From: Phaeodactylum tricornutum CCAP 1055/1
Lineage: Eukaryota; Bacillariophyta; Bacillariophyceae; Surirellales; Neidiaceae
NCBI RefSeq assembly: GCF_000150955.2
Contig: NC_011670.1
Coordinates: forward strand, 881,359-945,358
DNA length: 64,000 nucleotides
Direction of reading: 5' to 3'
Both the position numbers and the translations under genes were made by a program. Below are positions 31,830-42,526 of this stretch, one piece after another (positions within the stretch are counted from its first letter, which is position 1; every line of letters starts with the position of its first letter). The notes under the pieces were generated by a model that saw nothing but the letters and a program-made list of their open reading frames with translations, was not told where the DNA came from and made no database searches.

Positions 31830-33954
31830 ATGAGTGCCCGAGCAATCCGTGCTTTGCGTGGGGAGTCAAATCGAATTCCATTTGTTGACCGAACGGAAAT
31901 CTCGCACGAGGAAGAGGATTCCGAGGATGAAACCAAATCCGGTACAGAACTTCCAATCCGAGCTTCGGCCTTCGCGGGAATGGAGGATTCAGACGAGGAC
32001 GATGAAGAAGACGATGCTGATGAAGAGGCCATTGAGAGGATCGATTTAACATCAAAAGATAGACCTACCGAGTTTACATTGAAAGCGAAGGACTCAAACG
32101 ATAGTGAAGACGAAACCGAGGAAGACTTGGACGCTTTACTCGACGAATTCAAAGAAAGAGACTTCTTAGGTAGTACACAGGAAGACACTGGTATTGATGA
32201 GTCTGCAACAGAGTCGTCGCCGTTTGAGCACATTCTTTCTGGAATTGATATCCGAGATCTAGATATTGATTATTCCACACGCACTTCTTTTCTCCCAGCT
32301 GCCGCGAGCGCCGCAACATCGTTACCCCAGACTCCGACTAATACCGGGAGAAAGAATCGTAAAGCCTTTTTCTTTGGTGTAGCACGTGACGGGTGGGTGC
32401 GTCCACCAAACTTCGTTGGAGGTGGTATCGGAATGGACACTTACGATGGCAGAGAGCAACAACGCCTTCCTTGGCCGTACAACATCCACCCTTCTTTCTT
32501 GGAAAATGATAGGAGCGGGAGCGGTCGTACAATGAAGTTTGAGTTTTTTACGTTCGTGCATTCTGACAATTACCGAAACGAACTTGCCGATTATCAGCAA
32601 ATTCAACAGTCGGGAGATCTAAATGCACTCGTAATGTTCGTTAGGCATCATCCTTTCGTGACGGATGCATTGCTACAGCTAAGTCTGGTCTTATATCAGA
32701 CAAATCACAGCCAGGAAGGACTTTTGTTGTTGCGAAGGTGTCTTTGGATATACGAGTGCTCGTCATTGTTGCGGTTTGCCCGTGGATTGGAAGGATGCTG
32801 CCTCATGGATGCTGATCAGCCTGAGAACTCGATCTATTTTAAAGCCCTGTTTCGCCTCGTTCAAGTTAGCCACCGAGCAACGTAAGTTGAAGAATTCCTT
32901 TGCTGGGCGTACGCCGAAGACACGGAATTTCTCTTTCTCACCTTTTCAAAATGATGATAGTCTCCCGAGAACCGCTTTGGCCGTGTCACGTTTCATTTTG
33001 TCGTTGGACCCACTTCGTGACCCAACGGGAGTTCTCTTGTCTATAGATTACCATGCTTTGGCTAGTAACGCTGTCTCCTCAGATAGATGGCTAGTAGACC
33101 TTATCGACAGCGGCGTAGTTCTACTCTGGTACCGCGAGGACTCCGCCCTTGACAAATTACTCAACGCTGATCTTCGAAATCTACCCAACATGGCCTACTC
33201 GTATGCGCTTGCCCTTTTTCGATTGCATAGCGATTCTCCATCAGAGGAGAGTTTCGAAAAAGCCAACCATGCGATACAGGCAGCAATGAGTCAGTTTCCC
33301 GAAATCGTTGGCCTCCTCTTACAACGCAACGAAGTTGATATTTCTGGTCGTTCTTTCCGTCGTGATTGGATCACAGTACTAGACCTTGCCTCTGAACGAT
33401 CCAGAAGCTTACGAAACGAATGGCTGTCTACAGTGAACGATGGTGCGATTGTAGTTGCGGCAACCCTTCAAGCCTGCGATCTCATCACAAAAATCTTTGT
33501 GGAAACGAGCGCAAAGCTCTGGAGCGACGACGGCGTTCAGCAATGGGTTTTCGACAATATGAAAATGCTTTACAGTAGACGTCTAGATTTTCTTGAGGTT
33601 CCAGAGTCGCTCAGTCCTGCTCTGATACGCTATATATCGTGTGATCCCAGTGACTACGAGAGCCATTTGCCACTTCTACCACAAGATGCCAACGTCGTCG
33701 ATGTGAACTTAATCGCGCTTGCGATGGACATCAACCCGAACTTGCCGCGACTGTTACGGAGGATGCCGCCAATGGACAACGGTGCGGGGCAGTTGGAAGG
33801 TCATCGTTTACATGATGGCTTTTCTGCCGCACAACCATTACTCGGAGGGCCGCCAAGCCAGATGATTGACCCTGACTGGCCTATAGTTGAGGTGTTTTGG
33901 AGGAGTTTTCTACCTTGGACTCACGTTGATGGAGTGATCCCACCTAGACGGTAG
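31830..33954 (+). CDS. TCF25: TCF25/NULP1-family protein (RQC1-like)
   Basis: Exons 31830-32881 and 32961-33954 flank a 79-base intron (AC|GTAAGT ... GATAG) that explains the apparent frame change. The product is 681 residues. The start was chosen because MSARAIRALRGESN matches the family opening (M-S-x-R-A-x-R-x-LRG). An acidic Asp/Glu-rich region follows. The TCF25 domain begins near FFGVARDGWVRPPNFVGGGIGM and includes YFKALFRLVQ. After the splice it continues LPRTALAVSRFILSLDPLRDP and GVLLSIDYHAL. The C-terminal part has helical repeats (NMAYSYALALFRLHSD). Yeast Rqc1 works in ribosome-associated quality control on 60S subunits; vertebrate TCF25 is its orthologue. Nuclear roles have also been proposed. 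Confidence 0.9.
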
Positions 33955-33990
33955 CTGCATACTGCAACGATAGGCAAATAATTTCAGTAG

Positions 33991-35442
33991 TTAGTGAGAT
34001 GAGATACTTTCTAACATCTCGAAATATGTTGGAAATGTTTTCCCCGTGCAGCCGGGATCATTAATGATGACGCTCACACCCCCACACGCCACCAGACTGA
34101 ACGTCATAGCCATTCGGTGATCGTCGTACGTCTCAATCAGTACGTTATCGTTGATAATGTTGTCCTTTGGAGGGTGAATTATACAATAGTCTTCAAACTC
34201 TTCCACGATTGCCCCAAGCTTGGTACATTCGGCCACAATCGCTTTCATTCGCTCTGTTTCCTTCAGTCGCCATGAATAAACATTCCGAATCGTTGTGGGC
34301 CCTTCTGCAAAGAGAGCTGCTACAGCCAAAGTCATGGCAGCATCTGGAATCTTTCCGCAGTCCACATCGACGCCCTTGAGCTTCACAGACGGGTCTCGTG
34401 TGACGGTGATGCTTTCCGGAGCCCAGGTGATCGTAGCGCCCATCTGTTCCATAACATTGGCAAACGCAACATCACCTTGTACACTCTCGGATCCACATCC
34501 GCGGACGGTCACAGTTCCACCCGTTATCGCAGCGCCTGCCACAAAGTAACTTGCTGAGCTTGCATCACCTTCAACCAAGATAGACTTTGGGCTGATATAT
34601 TTTTCGGAGGAAGCAATCTTGAAGGAAGGGGCACCGTCCATATCCCCCTCAATATCAACGTTGACACCGAATTTCTTCATCAAACCAATGGTAAGAGCAA
34701 CGTATGGAGCAGAAATGAGCTCGTCTTTGATGGAAATGTTGATGTCACCGTCGACTAATGGAGCAGCCATCAGCAACGATGAAAGGAATTGCGAAGACAT
34801 CTTTCCACTAATGGAGGCGCATCCACCCTGCAAACCATTTGCATTGATTGTGACCGGAGGGCATCCTGATTCTTCAACACAGGACACATCTGCTCCCAAC
34901 TGTTTGAGTCCATCAACCAAATCTGCGATCGGACGTTCTCGCATACGGGAAACTCCGTCCAGCAAAAACTTTCCTTTGCCCATACACAAGGCAGCTGCTA
35001 GAGGACGCATAGCAGTTCCTGCGTTTCCCAAAAAAAGCTCACATACCTTTTCCGGAGTAGGTGAGTTGATCGGACCGGCCTTTCCCGTTACCGTTACAGA
35101 ATCATCAGAATGGCGTTCCACAGGAACCGCGAGTTGTTCCAAGGCTTGCAGCATGTAACAAATGTCGTCGGAATCCAAAAGATTGTTGACACGCGTCTTG
35201 CCTTCGCTCAAGGCAGCCAGCAAAAGGCAGCGGTTGCTCAGAGATTTGGAACCAGGGAGGGTCACCGTTCCATCAAGACTCTTGATCGGCTTGACAGTTA
35301 AGGTCTCGGTAGCGCCAGTAGTCGTAGCTAGCGCCAATGGAGACGATCTCATTGAGCCGAATCGGTCTGTCGTAAACGCCTGTGCTCCTGCGAGGGCCGA
35401 CAAGATAAGCACCACCGGAGTAAGCGACTGAATCTGAACCAT
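33991..35442 (-). CDS. aroA: 3-phosphoshikimate 1-carboxyvinyltransferase (EPSP synthase), plastid-type
   Basis: 483 residues from the ATG at 35442. The N-terminus MVQIQSLTPVVLILSALAGAQA ends in A-F (QA|FTTDRF), the diatom plastid signal-peptide cleavage context, and is followed by a short transit-like stretch. An in-frame ATG at 35532 would hide it. Conserved enzyme motifs are LPGSKSLSNR (63-71, substrate-binding Lys), LGNAGTAMRPL (138-148, class I EPSPS phosphoenolpyruvate site), SRMRERPIADLV, the KETERMKA loop and the C-terminal NDPGCTGKTFPTYF. The reaction makes EPSP from shikimate-3-phosphate and PEP in the shikimate pathway. It is a stand-alone enzyme, not part of a fungal-type AROM fusion. 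Stop codon is 36 bases past the converging TCF25 stop. Confidence 0.95.
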   Translation of the reverse strand: MVQIQSLTPVVLILSALAGAQAFTTDRFGSMRSSPLALATTTGATETLTVKPIKSLDGTVTLPGSKSLSNRCLLLAALSEGKTRVNNLLDSDDICYMLQALEQLAVPVERHSDDSVTVTGKAGPINSPTPEKVCELFLGNAGTAMRPLAAALCMGKGKFLLDGVSRMRERPIADLVDGLKQLGADVSCVEESGCPPVTINANGLQGGCASISGKMSSQFLSSLLMAAPLVDGDINISIKDELISAPYVALTIGLMKKFGVNVDIEGDMDGAPSFKIASSEKYISPKSILVEGDASSASYFVAGAAITGGTVTVRGCGSESVQGDVAFANVMEQMGATITWAPESITVTRDPSVKLKGVDVDCGKIPDAAMTLAVAALFAEGPTTIRNVYSWRLKETERMKAIVAECTKLGAIVEEFEDYCIIHPPKDNIINDNVLIETYDDHRMAMTFSLVACGGVSVIINDPGCTGKTFPTYFEMLESISSH

Positions 35443-35800
35443 GGTAGAAAGTGTCGGAGCAACCGTCACCAGAGCGATGCTAGTTGTTAGAATTAAACGT
35501 ATCACTTTTTTGGCGAATGAATGTGTGATCATAACAGGAAGGCAGAAAATTACTTTTATACGGTCGACAGATGGACGTTTTCGCTATAGTAGCGGAGTAC
35601 CGGTAATCATTGCATTGACTGACTGTAACTTTAAGTTGAATAGGAAGGACGAAATACAGCGAATGAATCTCTATTGGGACATTGAAAACAGTGAATTTTA
35701 AATTAGACCCCATCTTCTGCGAGCATAGTAAATGGCGTCTTTGTGATGATAAAGTGAAAGAACTATCCTCGTTATTGCGGCGAAGCGAGCGTAAAAACAA
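35443..35800. other. Intergenic region
   Basis: About 360 AT-rich bases between the EPSPS start and the end of the coiled-coil gene, both minus-strand. It should hold the EPSPS promoter. Small frames on both strands lack any motif. Confidence 0.4.
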
Positions 35801-38098
35801 TCAATTAAAGCGATTCATGTCGATTCCCCACTTTTTACTTCTCTCCGATTGATCAGCGCTTCCACCTTTATTTGATCTCTTCATAGCGTCGGCAATACTC
35901 ATGGCCTTGTTTGAACGGACGTCCAGTCCATCTTCGTCCTGGTCGTACTCAACATCCAACAAAGGTAGCTCCATTCGAATTGGTCCTCTGTTTTGAGACT
36001 CCCCCGAAGACGGCGGACGAGTTTCCTTGCCCTCTGCTTGGTACGCGCTGCTTTGAGGTTGCTCAAGAGACCCCCCACTCTGCGGTTGGTCTCGATCCCA
36101 CGAAGAATCCCCCGAGCCTAGTGTCGCTCCATTTAGTTTAGAGATAGTTTTTCTTCGATTGACATCGTCACTATTCAATGGACTTCCAGAGGGGCTCCCA
36201 GAGTTTTGATCACTTCCTCCTTCTCTTCCTCGGACAAGATTCCCAAGCTTATGTCGAGAAGAAGGTGAAGAAGCCGAGACAGGTCGCTGTGGATTAAATA
36301 CAGGAGCTGCCCGAGGCGCATAGCTGGAGTTTCGAGGGGTCGGAAGCGGCGAGTTTAGAGCTTTGAGCTTTTCCAGCTGTACTTGTCTCGCCCTTTCGAT
36401 TTCGGACTTCTTGCGGGCTTGCTCCGCCATAAAGTCGCGTTCGCTCTGTTTATGGTAGCCGACATCACTTACAGAAGGCGATACGCCTAGCGCTCGTTTA
36501 GCTGATTTTTCAATGACATCTTGATTCTTATCCCAGTCAGCCAAGTGATCATTCAACGCCTGCACCTCAAGCCAAAGGGATAGAATTAGAAAATCGTGCT
36601 GCCGACCTGTACGTAACCAAGTGATACTTACATCGCTCAACAGTGACCTTTCGTCAGGATTAAATCTCGTGGACGATTCCGGGACTTGAACGCGGGCGGT
36701 AGGTGATGTGGAAGTCGTTTGTGCCGTGTCGTCTTTTTCCTGTTCATCTGTGTCGACTTCTTTCTTGATTTCTGTTTTGGCCTTTGACTCCTTCTCCCTT
36801 GACAATTTTTTGATCCAGTACTCTTCTTGTGCTTTCATCATGTCTCGCATACGTCGTTGCTGTGCCTCTTTCCGCTCATTCTCTTCTCTAGACAGGTTAT
36901 CTTGGTCGCGACGGCGTCGCTCTCTGATTTCTGCTTCGCGTCGATCCAACTCTTCTTCACGCCTTTTTGCAATTTCTGCCGCTCTCCTTTCCTGCTCAAG
37001 TCGGAGCTCTTCTTTCTGTTGCCACTCCCGCTCACGTCGTTCTTCTTCGGCTTGCTGTCGGAGGCGTTCGTGTTCCATGGCGGCAGATCCTAGTCGAGCC
37101 CCGAGATCCCCCGGCAAAGGCAAATCATCTGGAGGCGATACCGGCTCCTGAGGAGGCCCAGTCGGGTTTGGAAGGTACTTGTTCTTAGAAGACTGTAAAC
37201 CCCCAAGAGACGAAACGGGTGTCTTTGATTCAGCGGCGGAGCTGCCTGACTGTGGATAAAGACCTGGAGACCGTTGCAAGCTGTTTGTAGTAGAGAGGCG
37301 ATTGAAGCGATCAGGGTCCGTCACCATTTCTAGATATTCCTTCTTTTTGCGCTGATTTTCCAACGTTGTTTTTTCCATAAAATCAGATTTCTGTACGGAA
37401 TCAGCGTTCAGCCCACGTGCCAGGTTGCGAAGTATAGAATCCGAGGGGAATGGTGACGCTTTCGATTCCTTCTTCGACAGCTTGCCTTCCGACTTTCCTC
37501 GAGAACTACGAATAAGTGGCTTGCGAGATTCAGGCGTATTTCCCGCTGTGAGAACGGAATCCAGAAATGCTTCCTTCTCGCCCTCTGTCATCTTGCCTGC
37601 CTTAACGCGGTTGATTCTATCCTGGACCGACTCGTGAGAGTCCAAAGATTGGACGTTGACAGTCTTCGTACCGGGGTCTTCTCCCATACGAACTGGAGCG
37701 CGCTCGTGTAAAACTTGTTTCCTTGATTCACTCTTGTCGACTATGGGCATCGCCGTCTCCGTCTCGGTTTTCGAAGCGTGTTCGGGTACGAGTTGAGCTG
37801 CAGAAGGGCTAGGTGATTGCTTTTGTATGGACGGGCTGCCGCCTTTTGGCTGATCATAATCATCGTCCTTGGCGCGCTTGCGAAGCAAGTCGCGTATGCC
37901 CATGAACATCTCGGTGCTTGGGCGACTAGGCGAGGACCGACTTTTCCGTATTGCATTTGTAAATCTGACATATTCAACCGAGCTAACTCTGGCTGCACAT
38001 CGTGCTTTCCGGGAAATAACAGTCGATGGCGGCAGCCAAGCTGCCGCTGACAAAAAGAAGAGTAGCGAAAGGCCGATGAGGCGCCGCATGTTCACCAT
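35801..38098 (-). CDS. Predicted plastid-targeted coiled-coil protein of unknown function
   Basis: From the ATG at 38098 the N-terminus MVNMRRLIGLSLLFFLSAAA is a signal peptide with a following W (AAA|WLPPSTVISRKARCAARV), a plastid-type cleavage context and transit region. The rest is mostly disordered, with one long charged coiled coil roughly at residues 340-460 (REREWQQKEELRLEQERRAA, ELDRREAEIRERRRR). Two short conserved-looking parts stand out: EKEAFLDSVLTAG and NDHLADWDKNQDVIEKS. A 72-base segment, 36631-36560 on the minus strand, has a strong GTAAGT donor and a GTGCAG acceptor. It is a multiple of three and open, so it is probably an intron whose retention would insert 24 residues. Spliced length is about 741 residues. 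No domain recognised. Confidence 0.66.
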   Translation of the reverse strand: MVNMRRLIGLSLLFFLSAAAWLPPSTVISRKARCAARVSSVEYVRFTNAIRKSRSSPSRPSTEMFMGIRDLLRKRAKDDDYDQPKGGSPSIQKQSPSPSAAQLVPEHASKTETETAMPIVDKSESRKQVLHERAPVRMGEDPGTKTVNVQSLDSHESVQDRINRVKAGKMTEGEKEAFLDSVLTAGNTPESRKPLIRSSRGKSEGKLSKKESKASPFPSDSILRNLARGLNADSVQKSDFMEKTTLENQRKKKEYLEMVTDPDRFNRLSTTNSLQRSPGLYPQSGSSAAESKTPVSSLGGLQSSKNKYLPNPTGPPQEPVSPPDDLPLPGDLGARLGSAAMEHERLRQQAEEERREREWQQKEELRLEQERRAAEIAKRREEELDRREAEIRERRRRDQDNLSREENERKEAQQRRMRDMMKAQEEYWIKKLSREKESKAKTEIKKEVDTDEQEKDDTAQTTSTSPTARVQVPESSTRFNPDERSLLSDVSITWLRTGRQHDFLILSLWLEVQALNDHLADWDKNQDVIEKSAKRALGVSPSVSDVGYHKQSERDFMAEQARKKSEIERARQVQLEKLKALNSPLPTPRNSSYAPRAAPVFNPQRPVSASSPSSRHKLGNLVRGREGGSDQNSGSPSGSPLNSDDVNRRKTISKLNGATLGSGDSSWDRDQPQSGGSLEQPQSSAYQAEGKETRPPSSGESQNRGPIRMELPLLDVEYDQDEDGLDVRSNKAMSIADAMKRSNKGGSADQSERSKKWGIDMNRFN

Positions 38099-38655
38099 TC
38101 TTGAGAATTGTACGGAAGAGAATTGTGTAAAATTCATTTTGCTCCAGAGTTTGAATGGTAGTGTAGTGTCGGCAAGTGTCGTTGGGAGGTAGATAGGGCC
38201 CAGTTCCTGAGCTCGCAACATTCTACAGACCTAATTTGCCCTTGGTATCACCGTTTACTGTTAGTTTCTGTAGGGAGAACGTCCAACGTCAAAAGCAAAC
38301 GCTTGAATATATCTGAGCGTTATTTCGAACATAAATTGAAAGAGAATGAGATTTATTCACTATGTTTAATCCTCGAAGATGGCCTGAAATTTGTCGTATA
38401 TATCAAAGTGCCTGACATTTAATCGTTTCCTTCCTGCGACTGTCACAGTACTGTCATTTAATGTAGCTGCAATTAGGTAGTACAATACATTCGTATCCAA
38501 GAACGTCGCAATCCGGATCATGCCCTACCGAATCCTCAGAATCCATGATGGACGATCCGACTCACTGTCATGACATGATGTTCTCGTGTCGAACATCAGT
38601 CTCGTCGCACCTCCCGGTTTAGTTTGACATTCCGAACAATTTACTACGATCGACG
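38099..38655. other. Divergent intergenic region
   Basis: About 560 bases, AT-rich, between the minus-strand coiled-coil gene and the plus-strand Sel1 gene. Both promoters should lie here. No RNA gene or repeat seen. Confidence 0.4.
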
Positions 38656-40001
38656 ATGACGTCCTTCCGGTCTTTTACATGGTGGAAAGCATATGTATTG
38701 CAATATAAAAAAGTTCGACTGATTGGTTCTACCTTGGACCGTCAACGTTGTGATTGGCAAGAAAATACATTATCAGCCTTCGTGTCGGCAGCAGGGGTTG
38801 CCAGCCTAATATTGGCAGGTTCCGATTATGGGATCCGAGATGCTTCGAACGCGTCAGACGCAACTACTATCAAAACAGCGAAAGCTAGAAAGATCATTCA
38901 TCACCGCACACGAAGTTCATCACCCCAAATGATTTCATTTTTCCTCCAAAGCCAGATACCGACTTTCTGTGAAGTTCCGTTGGACATGGAACATCAGTAT
39001 CCGTCTGGTTATACTGAATCCGATCGCTTCCACCAATGCCTCGAATACCACCGATACCTTCTGAGCGATTATATTCGTCGTTGGCAAGGAGCAGAAGCTG
39101 AACTAACCTCCGACTCGATCTCATGGCCTCGTAAGGTACCGACGGCCGATGAAATCGCGTCCCTCGAACTCGACCTCTGTTTCTGCTTGAAAAGTCCTGC
39201 TTACGAGAATCACCTACGGTCTTGTCAGGATAAACAGTTCCGAATCGCTAGCTTTTATTTGAGTGAACAGACGAACAAGCAGCATCAGTTGAAGGGATAC
39301 AAAATGGTCAAGGAACTGGCTGAACATGGGCATCCTGATGGCATGTGCTTTTATGGTAGGATCTAATTGCACCCAAGTTAAGAGAAAGTGGACTTAACCG
39401 TCGAAGATCTCAATTTTTCGTTCTCTACGCTGCAGGTATCATTTTGAATAATGGGAGGTTTGCGGGTGTTGATGCCAATCCAGAGCAGGCGGTTATTTGG
39501 TGGCGCCGTAGCGTCGACTACCACAAACACATTAGTGCCACGTACGAACTAGCCTTGGCCTTGTACACGGGTGAAGGCGTGGCAGAGAATCCCGCACTGG
39601 CTGTGTCATTTTTTGGTAGAGCGGCGCATCTCGGTCATGCTGGTGCTGCTTACATGCTCGGTGAATGTCTTTTGGACGGCGTTGGAGCTGAACGGGATAG
39701 AGCGAGTGCGCTGGAATGGTTGGTAACAGCAGCGGAACTAGGTCACCACTTGGCACGGGATCGTGTGATTGTAATTCTGCAACAAGACTACGATCAATTG
39801 GACGAGGGATTGGAGCACAACGATGAACTAGAGGAGACGAAGAAATGGGTAAACGGAGAAAACGAGGAAAAAGTACGCGACGTTAACATTGAACGACGGT
39901 TTACTATTGGTGGTGGTAGCTCTAATCCGCAAGTGCTAGCAAGACGTAAGACGAAGGTTGAGGAGAGCCGAGATAAACGAGAAAGTGTTATCGATGACTG
40001 A
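38656..40001 (+). CDS. Sel1-repeat (SLR) protein
   Basis: Exons 38656-39355 and 39436-40001 flank an 80-base intron (TATG|GTAGGA ... GCTGCAG), phase 1, restoring CFYG-IILNNGRF. The product is 421 residues. The N-terminal ~190 residues are unrecognised and include a weak hydrophobic helix (LSAFVSAAGVASLILAG). Three to four Sel1 repeats follow: KGYKMVKELAEHGHPDGMC, AVIWWRRSVDYHKHISATYE, AVSFFGRAAHLGHAGAAYML with LGECLLDGVGAERD, and ALEWLVTAAELGH. Sel1 repeats are protein-binding solenoids, as in ERAD adaptor Sel1/Hrd3. The acidic/basic tail ends EESRDKRESVIDD. The partner is unknown. Confidence 0.78.
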
Positions 40002-40236
40002 AAAAGCATACTGAAACGGAGTAGTCTGTTTCATGTCAATAATTATAGCTGTATACGATGAGTATGCTGTACATCGTATTATCTCGTCCAAAACGATTAG
40101 TTTTTTGTCCTGGCAAACTCGGTGGAGCACATAATCACTTCTAAACTAGCCGTCAAAAACACAAGATAATAAATTGAACTGTTGGTTCTCATCCAGCACT
40201 GTCCTTGATTGGTTAACAGTAAAATTATGAGAGAGT

Positions 40237-40944
40237 TTAGATTCCATTGGAGGTAGAAACTTCGGAATGGTCATACATAGAAACAAAGTTCTCAATCCTC
40301 AACACTTGTTCACCTGTGTCCGATCTGATCACTTCTATGTCCACATTCTTCCGCTGTGCCGCCTCCTGTATAACATGAGGTGGTTCGTAGCGACTTACAA
40401 TTCGAGATATTCCTGCGACTAAAAGAGCGGCGAAACATCGTTTGCAAGGTGGCATGGTAATGTAGGCTGTGCATGCATCGGTTTGAATGCCATGCCGAGC
40501 GGCCCACCCCAAGGCTGTTATTTCAGCGTGAATGTCGCTATCGTTTTCGTTGTATAGAGATTGATTGGTTGCAACACTAATAATTCGAGTTTTGAAGTAT
40601 TGCAAATTCTTTGGCGAATCTATCTCATTGGGTGAACACTGAGCCGAGCGAACAAGAATACAGGCCATGCTTCCTTGTCTCAATTTTGAAGATCTCGTTA
40701 CCAGTAAAACCAAGTCCATAAAGTTTACATCTTCGCTGAGACTAGAGTCCGGTTTCCACCCGTATGTATGGTATGAATCTATTGGATGTTGTTTACCGGT
40801 CATTTCCCAAACTATATGTGCAGATGACGAAAACACTATTCTCCGACTCAGGACTTGTGGAAATAAACATGAGCGAGGCGGTGTTACTATAGAGCCAATA
40901 GCATTGGAAAGATGTAGCCAGCGGGGTGTGAGAATTCTCATCAT
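40237..40944 (-). CDS. Cytidine/deoxycytidylate-type deaminase, zinc-dependent
   Basis: About 235 residues from the ATG at 40944; the open frame reaches 41088 without a better ATG. The zinc site is complete: HAEITALGWAA supplies His and the catalytic Glu, and TMPPCKRCFAALL supplies the P-C-x-x-C pair. Before it, FMDLVLLVTRSSKLRQGSMACILVR is the N-terminal strand region seen in dCMP/CMP deaminases, and SDIHAE places the site as in that family. The substrate is not decided: dCMP, cytidine-type or a tRNA base are all possible. The first ~65 residues are basic and Ser-rich (LSRRIVFSSSAH) and could be a mitochondrial or plastid leader. It diverges from uL13 with about 250 bases between start codons. 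Confidence 0.74.
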   Translation of the reverse strand: MMRILTPRWLHLSNAIGSIVTPPRSCLFPQVLSRRIVFSSSAHIVWEMTGKQHPIDSYHTYGWKPDSSLSEDVNFMDLVLLVTRSSKLRQGSMACILVRSAQCSPNEIDSPKNLQYFKTRIISVATNQSLYNENDSDIHAEITALGWAARHGIQTDACTAYITMPPCKRCFAALLVAGISRIVSRYEPPHVIQEAAQRKNVDIEVIRSDTGEQVLRIENFVSMYDHSEVSTSNGI

Positions 40945-41192
40945 GAGCGCAAGAGGTAAATTGTAATGTAATAGGTAGTAATTTTGCTCTCGAAATTGTG
41001 AACCGTTTTGCCGTAGGCAAGTTGTTAACCAGCACAAACAACTAAAATTACCTTTCGGTGTCGTCTGCTTGCGCTCGTAAAATACCACTTACACTTTTAC
41101 TAAAAGTTTCCGTGCTGATGCTCGTCCGCTCCTCTCCGGGCAACAGGAGGGGAACAACATACAGTATTGACGAATAGAACGTGGTCTTGACC

Positions 41193-41889
41193 ATGGTGTT
41201 GTCTGGAGTAAAAGTTATTGACGGCCGTGACCACCTTCTCGGCCGTCTCTGTAGTATTGTTGCGAAGGAGCTTCTTGCGGGACAAAAGATTGTCATCGTA
41301 CGATGCGATGAAATCTGCATTTCGGGTTCCCGTAAGTTGATTCCCTCGCCTCAGTAGTCCAAAGCGAGAGATTCTTCATTGAGTTCACTGGCAGACTTAC
41401 AATTTTACTATCTTCTCTATAGTGGTTCGCAACCGCGTCAAGTATGCCCAATTCCGTCGCCTGCACATGAACACTAACCCAGGCCGAGGTCCATTTCATT
41501 TCAAGAGCCCAGCCATGATGGTCTGGAGAACTGTCCGCGGTATGGTACACCAGAAATCGCCTCGTGGACAGGAAGCTTTAAAGCGTCTTTCAACATTCGA
41601 GGGAATTCCGGCCCCGTACGATAAACAAAAGCGCGTGGTTGTTCCCGCCGCTCTCCGAGTGATGCGATTGAAGCCCGGCCGTCAGTTCACGGTGGTTGGT
41701 GAATTGGCCGATTCGGTGGGCTGGAAGCACAAGGAGCTCCTTGGACGTCTTGAAGGCAAGCGTAAGGCTGAAGCTAAGGACTTCTATGAAAAGAAGAAGG
41801 AGAAGGCTGCTCTGCGCAAAAAGGCAGAAGCAGCGGCGGCTGGAGAGTTGGCCAAGGTTAACGAAGTTCTTGCCGCGTCTGGGTACTAG
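41193..41889 (+). CDS. RPL13A: 60S ribosomal protein uL13 (L13a)
   Basis: Exons 41193-41331 and 41423-41889 flank a 91-base intron (CC|GTAAGT ... CTATAG), phase 1. The 201-residue product is the usual L13a length. Exon 1 encodes [20 protein letters not shown], the uL13 opening, and CISGS; the junction gives [12 protein letters not shown]. Exon 2 has [55 protein letters not shown] and a Lys/Ala-rich C-terminal helix. Cytosolic large-subunit protein. The gene is compact with a short intron close to the start, typical of highly expressed ribosomal genes. Confidence 0.96.
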
Positions 41890-42526
41890 ATGTATTCTTT
41901 ACCTAGCGAAAGTCTTCTGTCAAATGTTCTATCGACATACCTCTCAATACCTAAAAACTAGTTGAATTAGGAATAAAGCCAACTAAGGTCGGGTAGAAAC
42001 GATGGTGAAAGTCGACATCTTCCCGCTAGTGAATGCTTCTTTGGCACGGCCTGGCCTGTTCGGTGTCTTAGTATATGCCACATAGTCACGATTTTCAAAC
42101 CTGATGATTTTAAAGCTGATTTACAATGGTAAACACCATTCCAGACTCGAATCGAGAATATAATATATTCACAAAAAATAACTCCGAAGGCTTGAGCTGC
42201 CTACCTACGCGGCTTCTAGCGCTGACAATGTCTCTTCGTCGTCGGATGTCTGATCAACAAACAACCCTACCCCTATGCTATGTCGTAACCCTTCCAGTTC
42301 TGAACAATGGTTACTACCTATTTCATTTTGTTTGTGGCCTTTACCGTAGGATTTCGGTTGAAGAGAGATTGCGTAACCACCGATGTCACGCGTTTGAAGA
42401 TTCCATACGCTTCCATTTCCAAAATCCTAACTCCAAGGCTTCTGGTTGGGAACAGGTACAGACAAATACGTATAAACCCTTTTGTCCCTCACAATATCCA
42501 AGGCAAGGCAAACCCTTCCCCAAAAC
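41890..42526. other. Intergenic region upstream of proC
   Basis: About 640 bases. Two overlapping plus-strand frames (42126-42530 and 42307-42699) show no known domain. The second begins with a hydrophobic stretch (YFILFVAFTVGF), and a possible 52-base GTACAG...CAAG intron could join it in frame to proC, so an alternative leader exon is possible. Confidence 0.35.
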
